From: UBA2632 sp964452155
GTDB lineage: Bacteria; Bacteroidota; Bacteroidia; Bacteroidales; Dysgonomonadaceae
DNA length: 12,369 nt
NCBI GenBank assembly: GCA_964452155.1
Contig: CAYVLC010000078.1
Span: 1 to 12,369 of the forward strand
Reading direction: 5' to 3'
The position numbers and the translations under genes were made by a program. The notes under the pieces are model-generated. The model did not search any database. It was not told the origin of the DNA and saw only the letters and a program-made list of their open reading frames with translations. Shown piece by piece: positions 6,442 through 12,369 of this stretch (its first letter is position 1; each line of letters begins with the position of its first letter).

Positions 6442-7211
6442 ACAGAATAGATCAACTTTTCGACAAAGACAAGAGCAACATATTATCGGTATATTTTACT
6501 GCCGGATTCCCTCAGTTGAACGATACACTCCCCATTATTCAATCGCTCGAGAAAAATGGTGTAAAACTCCTAGAGATAGGCATACCCTTTAGCGACCCCA
6601 TGGCCGATGGGCCCGTTATTCAAAACTCGGGCAGCAAGGCATTGCAAAACGGGATGAACCTGAAGACTCTTTTCGCTCAACTATCGGTTGTGAGAGATTC
6701 GGTGCAAATTCCGTTGGTATTGATGGGCTATCTCAACCCCATTATGCAATTTGGATTTGATAATTTCTGTGCTGAGGCAGAGCGTTGTGGAATTGATGGC
6801 ATCATCATTCCCGATTTGCCTTTCGAAGATTATCTCCAAAACTACAAGTCTATAGCCGAGGCGCATGGTCTGCACATGATAATGTTGATAACCCCCGAAA
6901 CTTCTGATACCCGCATTCGCTTGATCGATAAGCACACAGATGGGTTCATCTACATGGTTTCTACAGCCTCAGTAACGGGTGCAAAATCATCTTTTGGAGA
7001 TGAGAACTTAGCCTACTTCAGTAGGGTGAATGGCATGAATTTGAAAAACCCTCGGTTGATAGGTTTTGGTATTTCCAACAAACAGACCTTTGATGCGGCT
7101 TGCAACAATGCATCGGGTGCAATTATTGGCAGCAAGTTTGTGACTTTGCTACAAACCGAAGGGACTATTGATGGAGCTGTGGAGAAATTGATTGAAGCAA
7201 TCAAGCATTAA
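6438..7211 (+). CDS. trpA: Tryptophan synthase alpha chain
   Basis: TrpA cleaves indole-3-glycerol phosphate to glyceraldehyde-3-phosphate and indole, which is channelled to TrpB. It has 257 residues forming one TIM barrel. The segment LLEIGIPFSDPMADGPVIQ (44-62) carries both catalytic acids, Glu46 and Asp57 (Glu49 and Asp60 in E. coli). DGIIIPDLPFED, FIYMVSTASVTGAK and IGFGISN are the later barrel motifs, including the phosphate-binding loop. The ATG overlaps the trpF TGA by 4 nt (ATGA). It is the last gene of the operon. A long perfect hairpin lies 23 nt after its stop, but without a T-run. Confidence 0.96.
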   Translation: MNRIDQLFDKDKSNILSVYFTAGFPQLNDTLPIIQSLEKNGVKLLEIGIPFSDPMADGPVIQNSGSKALQNGMNLKTLFAQLSVVRDSVQIPLVLMGYLNPIMQFGFDNFCAEAERCGIDGIIIPDLPFEDYLQNYKSIAEAHGLHMIMLITPETSDTRIRLIDKHTDGFIYMVSTASVTGAKSSFGDENLAYFSRVNGMNLKNPRLIGFGISNKQTFDAACNNASGAIIGSKFVTLLQTEGTIDGAVEKLIEAIKH

Positions 7212-7233
7212 TTACGAATTGCGAATGGTGCGA

Positions 7234-7262
7234 ACAGTTGACCCTTCGAGAGGGTCAACTGT
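7234..7262. repeat. Perfect 12-bp hairpin downstream of trpA
   Basis: ACAGTTGACCCT (7234-7245) and AGGGTCAACTGT (7251-7262) are exact reverse complements around TCGAG. It begins 23 nt after the trpA stop, so it could stop or slow transcription or protect the 3' end of the mRNA. The following bases (CAATTACTTACC) are not a T-tract, which argues against a standard intrinsic terminator. It may instead be a dispersed palindrome like those upstream of the operon. Confidence 0.65.
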
Positions 7263-7275
7263 CAATTACTTACCT

Positions 7276-7315
7276 CAAACCCCAAACCGTATTTATCCGA
7301 GTTTATCTGTTCAAT
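7276..7315 (+). repeat. Interspersed repeat block, copy 2 (partner at 224-258)
   Basis: CAAACCCC, then ATTTATC and TTATCTGTTCAAT, occur in the same order and orientation as at 224-258, with substitutions and a short insertion. Both copies are followed by CAG/CAATCAG-like sequence. Confidence 0.6.
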
Positions 7316-7463
7316 CAGTGTCATCAGTGTTCCAATTATTTGGCCGTTAGGTTTATAATTAAATAGCTGTTGGCAGGGAGCAATACAGGGTGGGGCTAAG
7401 GAGTGATATCAATCAGCAATCAATCACAGACTATTGTCATTCCCTCAATTATCAATTGCGATT

Positions 7464-7480
7464 CCTGAGCCTGTCGAAGG
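7464..7480. repeat. CCTGAGCCTGTCGAAGG motif
   Basis: The 17-mer CCTGAGCCTGTCGAAGG (reverse complement CCTTCGACAGGCTCAGG) is, from memory, a very common intergenic word in many bacterial genomes, including Bacteroidota. It lies between AT-rich CAATTATCAATTG and CAATTG segments. Only its presence is seen here; copy number and any link to a mobilising enzyme cannot be judged from this window. Confidence 0.5.
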
Positions 7481-7586
7481 ATCAATTGTCTATTATTACT
7501 AGGTTTAGTGCATTTACACCAAAACATTTCGCCACAATGATTTGTTTTAATATCTATTAATCTAAACCCCCTCTAGACTACCTCCT

Positions 7587-8642
7587 ATGAAAACAGAAAA
7601 CCAATCGCACACATCTTCACGTTTTGCAAATAAAGTATGGACTACAGTTAGTATTACTGCTTTTGTAGCCATTATGATTTTGATAATCTACAAAACATTC
7701 AATGCTTTTCTCCTCTTGCTGGCAGCTTCGCTTATTGCATTGTTCTTTGCTGCTATATCGGGCAAAATAAAGAAATGGACTGGTTGGAAAGATGGCATTT
7801 CACTCACTGTTACCATTGCATTGATGGTGATAGTAGTTGGGTTGTTCTTTTGGTTGTTGGGAGCTGAGGCTCAGAATCAATACCAGGAAATGCAAAAGGC
7901 AGTACCTGTCATTATTGAAAATGCGCAAGAGTATCTCAACAAAAGCGATGTTGGAAAAAAAGTATCGGAATATGTTGCCGATATTGAGAATCAAAAGAAA
8001 GTTTTGCCTTTTTTGCAAGGGTTCTTTAAATCTTCGTTTGGTGTGTTTGGCGATTTATACATTGTAGTTTTTCTTGCCATGTTTCTTTCCATTGCTCCTT
8101 TTGATTATGTAAATGGTGTGGTGAATATGATTCCGCGCAGGGGAAAAGTAAAAGCGAAGCGTTTGTTTGAAGACTTGGGCCTAAATCTTAAGAAGTGGAT
8201 CAAAGGGGCAATTGTATCGGGGTTGGTGGTTTTTATATTTACAGCAACTGGATTGTTAATTCTTGGAGTTGATATGTGGTTGATATTGGCTATTTCGGCT
8301 GGATTGTTGAACGTGATTCCTAACTTTGGACCAATCATAGCAATGATTCCTGCTGTGTTGGTGGCCCTTTTGACCAGTCCCACACAAGCCTTGTTGGTGG
8401 CAGGGTTGTATCTTACAGCACAAATAATAGAGAGTAATTTTATTACACCCAATGTGCAGAAAAAATTGTTGAACATCCCTCCTGCATTGCTTATATTCTT
8501 TCAAGTGTTGATGGGAACCCTCACTGGTGGGTGGGGCATAGTGTTGGCAGTGCCCACATTGGTGATAGTGATTACGGTAGTCAATAATTTGTATTTGGAT
8601 GAGAATACGGGGTTGGAGACTTCTGAAGAAATAGGTTCGTAA
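7587..8642 (+). CDS. AI-2E family transporter (membrane permease)
   Basis: This 351-residue integral membrane protein belongs to the AI-2E transporter family (Pfam PF01594; the YdgG/TqsA, PerM and YhhT group). Members have about eight membrane segments. Here hydrophobic stretches lie near 19-35, 40-58, 70-92, 153-170, 206-228, 230-262, 266-282 and 298-334. A soluble loop of mostly polar, helical character lies at about 93-150. The family signature is clear in the C-terminal half: NVIPNFGPIIAMIPA (242-256), AQIIESNFITPNVQ (278-291) and GGWGIVLAVPTL (314-325). The substrate is unknown: some members were proposed to export autoinducer-2, others act as sodium/proton antiporters, so no specific role should be assumed. 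ATG 7587 is the natural start. The gene stands alone, separated from trpA by a repeat-rich spacer and from the fucosidase by 497 nt. Confidence 0.9.
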   Translation: MKTENQSHTSSRFANKVWTTVSITAFVAIMILIIYKTFNAFLLLLAASLIALFFAAISGKIKKWTGWKDGISLTVTIALMVIVVGLFFWLLGAEAQNQYQEMQKAVPVIIENAQEYLNKSDVGKKVSEYVADIENQKKVLPFLQGFFKSSFGVFGDLYIVVFLAMFLSIAPFDYVNGVVNMIPRRGKVKAKRLFEDLGLNLKKWIKGAIVSGLVVFIFTATGLLILGVDMWLILAISAGLLNVIPNFGPIIAMIPAVLVALLTSPTQALLVAGLYLTAQIIESNFITPNVQKKLLNIPPALLIFFQVLMGTLTGGWGIVLAVPTLVIVITVVNNLYLDENTGLETSEEIGS

Positions 8643-9139
8643 AGATGTAGCTTTTTGATGTCGCGTGATTGGTACACAAACTGGCAATGGGGCAAACAAT
8701 TCGTCTTGATGAAATGCGATTAATTATGTTTGGTTTGGCTCTGTAGATAAAACCTTTCTGTCTTTAGTAAATTGATAACCTTCCGCCCCAAGAGCTCCGT
8801 TAGGAAGGAACTGTTCTTTAAGTGTAATAAAAAAATAGGCAAACACGTAATTTTCACCATCACTTTTGTGTCTCACATTTAACTCTCGTTTTCTCGGTTT
8901 ATTTCCCAATGGATGCTTAATTATGTTTTTGAATATTAAATAAATCCGTGAAGTTGGGCGATTCTTACAGGAATATTTTGTAATTTCATTTTTCGTTAAG
9001 ATTAAATTCTATTTATGTTAGTTTTGCATAGTACGATCTGAGCTTTAATAGATTTATAATTGCAGAAAAAATGATTTTAAACCATCTCCAGTATATTCAT
9101 AAATATTTAACTGTTTTTTTAATGAGAAAAAAGATCAAT
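8643..9139. other. Intergenic region before the fucosidase gene
   Basis: These 497 nt carry no gene that I can support. A minus-strand open frame (8724 to about 8909, TTG start) encodes 61 residues including FLPNGALGAEGYQF, but it has no ATG, no recognisable family and no clear ribosome site. CCTTCC (8779-8784) and GGAAGG (8803-8808) can form a 6-bp stem with a long loop. The right end is AT-rich and holds the promoter-like box at 9019. I found no convincing terminator for the AI-2E gene. Confidence 0.6.
9019..9026 (+). promoter_or_regulatory. Probable -7 box (TAGTTTTG) for the fucosidase gene
   Basis: TAGTTTTG matches TAnnTTTG exactly and lies in an AT-rich stretch 113 nt before the chosen ATG. 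Transcription would start near 9032. No clear TTTG-type -33 box is seen at the expected distance. Confidence 0.4.
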
Positions 9140-10630
9140 ATGAAAAAGTTTATTGCAATTATTCCAATTCTGTCTGTAATGCTATCTTTTGGGCAGTACA
9201 AACACGAAGTGACCGATTATGTTTGGCCCAAAGATGAGGCAGTTTTACAAAAACTAGATGAGTGGCAAGACCTCAAGTTTGGTTTGCTAATGCACTGGGG
9301 CACATACAGCCAATGGGGTATTGTAGAGTCGTGGAGCCTTAGTCCTGAAGACTATGGTTGGTGTGAACGAACAAAAGGCACCAACCCCAATGATTACTTC
9401 ACCTATAAAAAAGAGTACGAAGACTTGAAACTGTCGTTCAACCCCATTGGTTTCAATCCAGAGAAATGGGCCAATGCGGCCAACGATGCTGGCATGAAGT
9501 ATGTGGTTTTTACCACCAAACATCATGACGGATTTTGCATGTTCGATTCTAAATACACCGATTACAAAATTACCGACAAAGAAACTCCGTATAGTGTAAA
9601 TCCAAAAGCCAACATTACCAAAGAAATCTTTGATGCTTTTCGAGCAAAGGGTTTATGGGCAGGAGCTTATTTTTCTAAGCCAGACTGGAGCAACCCATAT
9701 TATTGGGATCCCAAGTTTCCACCCTTCGATAGGAATGTGAACTACGATCCTGCGCTCTATCCAGACAAGTGGGAAAAGTTTGTTGAGTTTACGCACAATC
9801 AGATAATGGAGTTGATGACCGATTATGGAAAAGTAGATATTTTGTGGCTCGATGGTGGCTGGGTTGCCGAAAAGCCAGCCTCACTCATTGAGCAGTCTTA
9901 TGCAAGAAAAGAGGGATTGACCCCGTCGGGATTTATTAAAAACCGAACTGTGAACCAAGATATTCGGATGGATGAACTAGCTGCCAAAGCCCGCAAAAAG
10001 CAACCTGGTCTTATTGTTGTTGACAGAGCAGTGCATGGGCCAAACCAAAACTACCTGACACCCGAGAATCGTGTTCCCGAAACCCAACTACCTTATCCTT
10101 GGGAGTCTTGTATTATTGCAGGAGGTGGCTGGGGGTGGGTTCCCAACCCACAGTATATGTCACCAAAAGAGGCCATTCACATGCTGGTGGACATTGTGGC
10201 TAAAGGCGGAAACTTATTGTATAACATAGGTCCAGGCCCCGACGGAAGATGGCCAGAAGCAGCTTACACATTGTTGACAGCTATGGGCAATTGGATTAAA
10301 GTAAACGGCGAGGCCATATACTCCACAAGGGCTATCGAACCTTTTAAATCTGATAATATATGTTTGACCCAAAAAAAGGATACAAAAGAAGTATATGCCA
10401 TTTATCTTGACCAAACAGACAATAAAACTCTTGCAGAGAAGCTTCCAGCATCATTTACTATAAAAGGCATTTTTGCTGCTGACAATGCTAAGCTTGCCGT
10501 GCTTGGCAGCAAGGAAAATCTGAAATGGGAGAATACAGCAGAGGGGGTAAAAGTTTACATTCCCACTAGTATCCGCACTAATCCACCTTGCGATTTAGCT
10601 TGGACAGTAAGTATATCGCAGGTTATGTAA
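9140..10630 (+). CDS. Secreted alpha-L-fucosidase (glycoside hydrolase family 29)
   Basis: This retaining exoglycosidase releases alpha-linked L-fucose from glycans and is probably periplasmic or surface-exposed. From ATG 9140 it has 496 residues. Residues 1-19 (MKK, a hydrophobic core, then SFGQ) look like a signal peptide. The catalytic barrel spans roughly 35-400. Family motifs are KFGLLMHWGTYS (46-57), TKHHDGFCMF (126-135) with the His-His pair that contacts fucose, and VDILWLDGGW (232-241), in which Asp238 is the expected nucleophile. A beta-sandwich-like C-terminal part (about 410-496) follows. In-frame ATGs at 9071 and 9122 would put extra residues before the signal peptide, so 9140 is preferred; 9122 remains possible. 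The acid/base residue varies in this family and I do not assign it. No SusC/SusD pair or other glycosidase lies beside it in the window, so the target glycan is unknown. A strong terminator follows. Confidence 0.93.
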   Translation: MKKFIAIIPILSVMLSFGQYKHEVTDYVWPKDEAVLQKLDEWQDLKFGLLMHWGTYSQWGIVESWSLSPEDYGWCERTKGTNPNDYFTYKKEYEDLKLSFNPIGFNPEKWANAANDAGMKYVVFTTKHHDGFCMFDSKYTDYKITDKETPYSVNPKANITKEIFDAFRAKGLWAGAYFSKPDWSNPYYWDPKFPPFDRNVNYDPALYPDKWEKFVEFTHNQIMELMTDYGKVDILWLDGGWVAEKPASLIEQSYARKEGLTPSGFIKNRTVNQDIRMDELAAKARKKQPGLIVVDRAVHGPNQNYLTPENRVPETQLPYPWESCIIAGGGWGWVPNPQYMSPKEAIHMLVDIVAKGGNLLYNIGPGPDGRWPEAAYTLLTAMGNWIKVNGEAIYSTRAIEPFKSDNICLTQKKDTKEVYAIYLDQTDNKTLAEKLPASFTIKGIFAADNAKLAVLGSKENLKWENTAEGVKVYIPTSIRTNPPCDLAWTVSISQVM

Positions 10631-10670
10631 AATCTCTAAGCTTTGTTTCAATTATTCTTTAAATCACCTA

Positions 10671-10704
10671 CAAAGGCACTCATTTTGGGTGTCTTTGTTG
10701 TTTT
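10671..10704 (+). terminator. Intrinsic terminator of the fucosidase gene
   Basis: CAAAGGCACTC (10671-10681) pairs with GGGTGTCTTTG (10687-10697) in an 11-bp stem with two G-U pairs and loop ATTTT. The run TTGTTTT (10698-10704) follows. It lies 40 nt after the fucosidase stop, between convergent genes. The opposite strand has a less T-rich tail, so it is mainly a + strand terminator. Confidence 0.75.
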
Positions 10705-10797
10705 CATAGAGCGTCTTTGTCAGTTTTTTACAAGCATTCGTTCTAGGAAATAAGACTCCAATGTTTCTTTCGCTATCAATGTCTTTATCTGCATTTT

Positions 10798-11583
10798 TCA
10801 CCTCTCAATTGTAACCTCTACCCACAGTGGCCTATGGTCTGAGGCCATTGGTTCATTCACTACATCTGCACTTTTCGCAATGTAGTTGTTTAGGTTGTTG
10901 CTTTTCAAGAATATATAATCAATTACCTCTGCAGGCCCATCCGATGGGAATGTTGCTTTTGTTGTGTCGCTTAGTAATATCCAATTTTTCGATAATTCTC
11001 TTATTTCGGTAGAATTTGGATATGCATTGAAATCGCCTGCCAAGAACACAGGCTTCGATTGGTATTTTTCGGTTTGTTGTTGTATCAATACAATAGATGC
11101 TTGTCTGTCTTCCTCGTTGAGAGAAAAGTGGGTACAGCACACCACATAATCTTCTAGCTCTACAATTAGTAGGCTACGTTTTTCTTCCCTCCCCGGCAGT
11201 GCTATTGCTTCTTTTCTCAATGGTTTTTCTTTCGTTAAAATGCCATTGCCATACTTGCCTCCGCTAAACTCTATCGATGCATTGAACGAAGCAAACATGT
11301 TGGTTCTCTTGGCTAGTTCATCTAGCACTACCAATCCATGGCTGCGTTGTGTGGCACTATCTAGCTCTTGAATAGCTACTGCTTGTGCATCCATATCGTT
11401 AATTACTTTGGCCACTCTATCAAAGTCAACCACATTGTCCATCCCTTTAGCATTGCGCACATTGTAGCTAGCAATTTTAAGTGAAAGGGGCTTTGCTTCG
11501 TTGTTCTGCGAGTTGGCAACTCCACAGCCTATAGAAAAAGATAGTAAAACAATCATCGTAAGGTTGTAATAAATTGATTTCAT
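10798..11583 (-). CDS. Endonuclease/exonuclease/phosphatase family protein, probable lipoprotein
   Basis: This 261-residue protein has the EEP fold (DNase I-like, PF03372), a family of Mg2+-dependent phosphoesterases that includes nucleases, inositol phosphatases and sphingomyelinases. The metal and catalytic residues are in place: Asn41 in SYNVRN, Glu73 in IQELD, His152 in THFSL, Asp184 and Asn186 in GDFNAYP, Asp222 in IDYIF, and Asp249-His250 in SDHRPLWVEV. The N-terminus (MKSIYYN, then a hydrophobic run ending SIGC) looks like a lipoprotein signal with Cys20 as the lipid site. Isoleucine at -2 and serine at -3 make it a loose lipobox. The protein would then sit outside the cytoplasm, which fits a lipid or scavenging phosphodiesterase better than DNA repair; the substrate is not known. 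ATG 11583 is chosen over a GTG at 11613 because it starts the signal sequence. It lies 36 nt downstream of the DUF2752 gene and may share its mRNA. Confidence 0.88.
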   Translation of the reverse strand: MKSIYYNLTMIVLLSFSIGCGVANSQNNEAKPLSLKIASYNVRNAKGMDNVVDFDRVAKVINDMDAQAVAIQELDSATQRSHGLVVLDELAKRTNMFASFNASIEFSGGKYGNGILTKEKPLRKEAIALPGREEKRSLLIVELEDYVVCCTHFSLNEEDRQASIVLIQQQTEKYQSKPVFLAGDFNAYPNSTEIRELSKNWILLSDTTKATFPSDGPAEVIDYIFLKSNNLNNYIAKSADVVNEPMASDHRPLWVEVTIER

Positions 11584-11619
11584 AGTGTATTTTATAAAAA
11601 AGAAATGAGACACGTGTTT

Positions 11620-12009
11620 TTAGAAAATGTTTCTACCTATCCAGAAAATGATGATGGAAACCACTATAATAGTTGCAGCCTCTTTTCCGAACAAGATATG
11701 TCTAATACGCAGAAATTTCTTGTTCCCTCCTAAGTACTCGAGGTAAATTCCCACCACAACATAAGGAATATAGAGTACCACAATAGGGTTTTGACGAAAT
11801 GCACCTGCAATATTCAGATGCAGCAGTTGGTGTATTGCTCGTTGCGAACCACAACCAGGACACTCCAACCCTGTAGCTATAAGAAAGGGACACTTGGGAA
11901 AGAAAGGATAAATAGATGGATCTACGTAAAAAAAAACAGACAGTGCGGTTGCAACAAAAACTGTTGCAACCGTAATGAGTAGATATTTCTTATACTTCGC
12001 CAACAACAT
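11620..12009 (-). CDS. DUF2752 family membrane protein
   Basis: This small membrane protein of 129 residues has the hallmark of DUF2752 (PF10825): CPFLIATGLECPGCGSQRA (40-58), with Cys40, Cys50 and Cys53 spaced as in the family. Hydrophobic segments lie near 8-28, 75-92 and 111-127, so the Cys motif probably sits at a membrane face between the first and second. The function of the family is unknown; the paired cysteines could bind a metal or be redox active, which is only inference. The ATG at 12009 follows the CD225 gene stop by 2 nt, so the two are almost certainly co-transcribed and probably coupled in translation. The open frame extends upstream to 12135, but those residues overlap the CD225 gene and are not family-like. 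Confidence 0.88.
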   Translation of the reverse strand: MLLAKYKKYLLITVATVFVATALSVFFYVDPSIYPFFPKCPFLIATGLECPGCGSQRAIHQLLHLNIAGAFRQNPIVVLYIPYVVVGIYLEYLGGNKKFLRIRHILFGKEAATIIVVSIIIFWIGRNIF

Positions 12010-12011
12010 TT

Positions 12012-12350
12012 TTAAAAAAATAGAGGCTCGCCACCAGACATGGGTAGATTCATCTCTGAAAGAGAACCTAATTGTGAAATGAGAAAAGTGAGGATAATAA
12101 AAAAGATGCTTACTCCAAACCCAATGAGGGTCCATCTTTTTGCATTGGCCGATACACGTTTAGATTTTTCGTAAAGTGTTTGATCGTATAGTGAGTTTAC
12201 TCGCGCTGCATTTACTAGACCTACAATGCCAAATGGCATGCACACTAGTGTAGCTATGATAGACTCTAGCAGCCATGATTTTGGTCTTGCTGGTATGTCA
12301 TAGTCCCGTGCTAAAGGTGGTGCAGGAGGAGGTGTTTGTTGGTATTCCAT
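12012..12350 (-). CDS. CD225/dispanin family membrane protein
   Basis: This 112-residue protein matches the CD225/dispanin family (PF04505), the family of animal interferon-induced transmembrane proteins. It has a proline-rich N-terminus (TPPPAPP, 6-12), a first hydrophobic segment (about 27-48) containing CMPFGIVGLVNAARVNSLY (37-55), a polar link with YEKSKRVSANAKRW (60-73), and a second membrane segment (about 74-94). The position of Cys-x-Pro-Phe-Gly and the AKxW motif fit bacterial members. Their role is not established; the animal proteins change membrane fusion properties, and extending that to bacteria is not justified. It is the first gene of a minus-strand set with DUF2752 (2-nt gap), a pairing that I recall from other Bacteroidota. 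Its promoter would lie in or beyond the last 19 nt of the window. Confidence 0.88.
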   Translation of the reverse strand: MEYQQTPPPAPPLARDYDIPARPKSWLLESIIATLVCMPFGIVGLVNAARVNSLYDQTLYEKSKRVSANAKRWTLIGFGVSIFFIILTFLISQLGSLSEMNLPMSGGEPLFF

Positions 12351-12369
12351 ATCTAAATTATAAATTATG

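Larger units (their letters stand above)
7212..7586. other. Repeat-rich spacer between trpA and the AI-2E permease gene
   Basis: No gene is supported in these 375 nt. The stretch holds a 12-bp hairpin (7234-7262), a block shared with the spacer upstream of the trp operon (7276-7315), a TCAATCAGCAATCAATC stretch near 7408-7424 of the same kind as that spacer, a partial GTCATTCC element (about 7437-7444) and the motif CCTGAGCCTGTCGAAGG (7464-7480). A near match to the -7 box, TAGGTTTA (7500-7507), is the only promoter candidate I see for the downstream gene, and it is weak. Confidence 0.7.

Noticed and set aside
8256..8699. 147-codon minus-strand frame over the AI-2E gene
   Set aside because: It is rich in His, Gln and Cys, as expected for the antisense of a hydrophobic membrane protein gene, and has no family features.
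8779..8808. CCTTCC...GGAAGG as a terminator for the AI-2E gene
   Set aside because: The stem has only 6 bp with an 18-nt loop, no T-tract follows, and it lies 137 nt after the stop.
11584..11613. GTG start ten codons upstream of the EEP lipoprotein
   Set aside because: ATG 11583 begins the signal sequence directly; the extension would put a further FFFIKYT segment in front of it.
12010..12135. Upstream extension of the DUF2752 frame
   Set aside because: It lies over the CD225 gene in another frame and is not similar to the family; the ATG at 12009 sits 2 nt after the CD225 stop.

Overview
The window looks like a piece of a Bacteroidota chromosome, most likely Bacteroidales or a close relative. 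Four things point there: the tryptophan gene order trpB-E-G-D-C-F-A, promoter-like TAnnTTTG boxes in front of two transcription units, the near absence of Shine-Dalgarno sequences, and the gene content (a GH29 fucosidase with signal peptide, a CD225/DUF2752 pair, a lipoprotein-type phosphatase). Nothing in the sequence fixes the genus.

Positions 1-599 hold no gene I can support. They are full of short repeats and hairpins. Positions 574-746 look like a complete transcription-attenuation leader for the trp operon: a TAnnTTTG box, a 17-codon leader peptide with two consecutive Trp codons (MNILLSNRYWWRHLQLS, 600-653), a hairpin across its end, and an intrinsic terminator (712-746) just before the trpB ATG at 781. 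This leader is the most interesting element in the window. The classic antiterminator partner is not obvious by eye.

Positions 781-7211 carry the whole seven-gene pathway from chorismate to tryptophan on the + strand: trpB, trpE, trpG, trpD, trpC, trpF, trpA. The last four genes are nearly contiguous or overlapping (trpD/trpC 2-nt gap, trpC/trpF 8-nt overlap, trpF/trpA 4-nt ATGA overlap). TrpE and TrpG together make anthranilate, TrpD, TrpF and TrpC convert it to indole-glycerol phosphate, and TrpA and TrpB finish the pathway, although their genes sit at opposite ends of the operon. All catalytic motifs that I checked are intact.

Positions 7212-7586 form a second repeat-rich spacer that shares sequence blocks with the spacer upstream of the operon. 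It is followed by an AI-2E family membrane permease (7587-8642). A 497-nt spacer with one promoter-like box separates that gene from a secreted GH29 alpha-L-fucosidase (9140-10630), which ends in a strong hairpin terminator (10671-10704).

The last part (10798-12350) is on the minus strand and is read from right to left: a CD225/dispanin small membrane protein, a DUF2752 membrane protein 2 nt behind it, and a probable lipoprotein of the endonuclease/exonuclease/phosphatase fold. These three may form one operon whose promoter lies at or beyond the right edge of the window.
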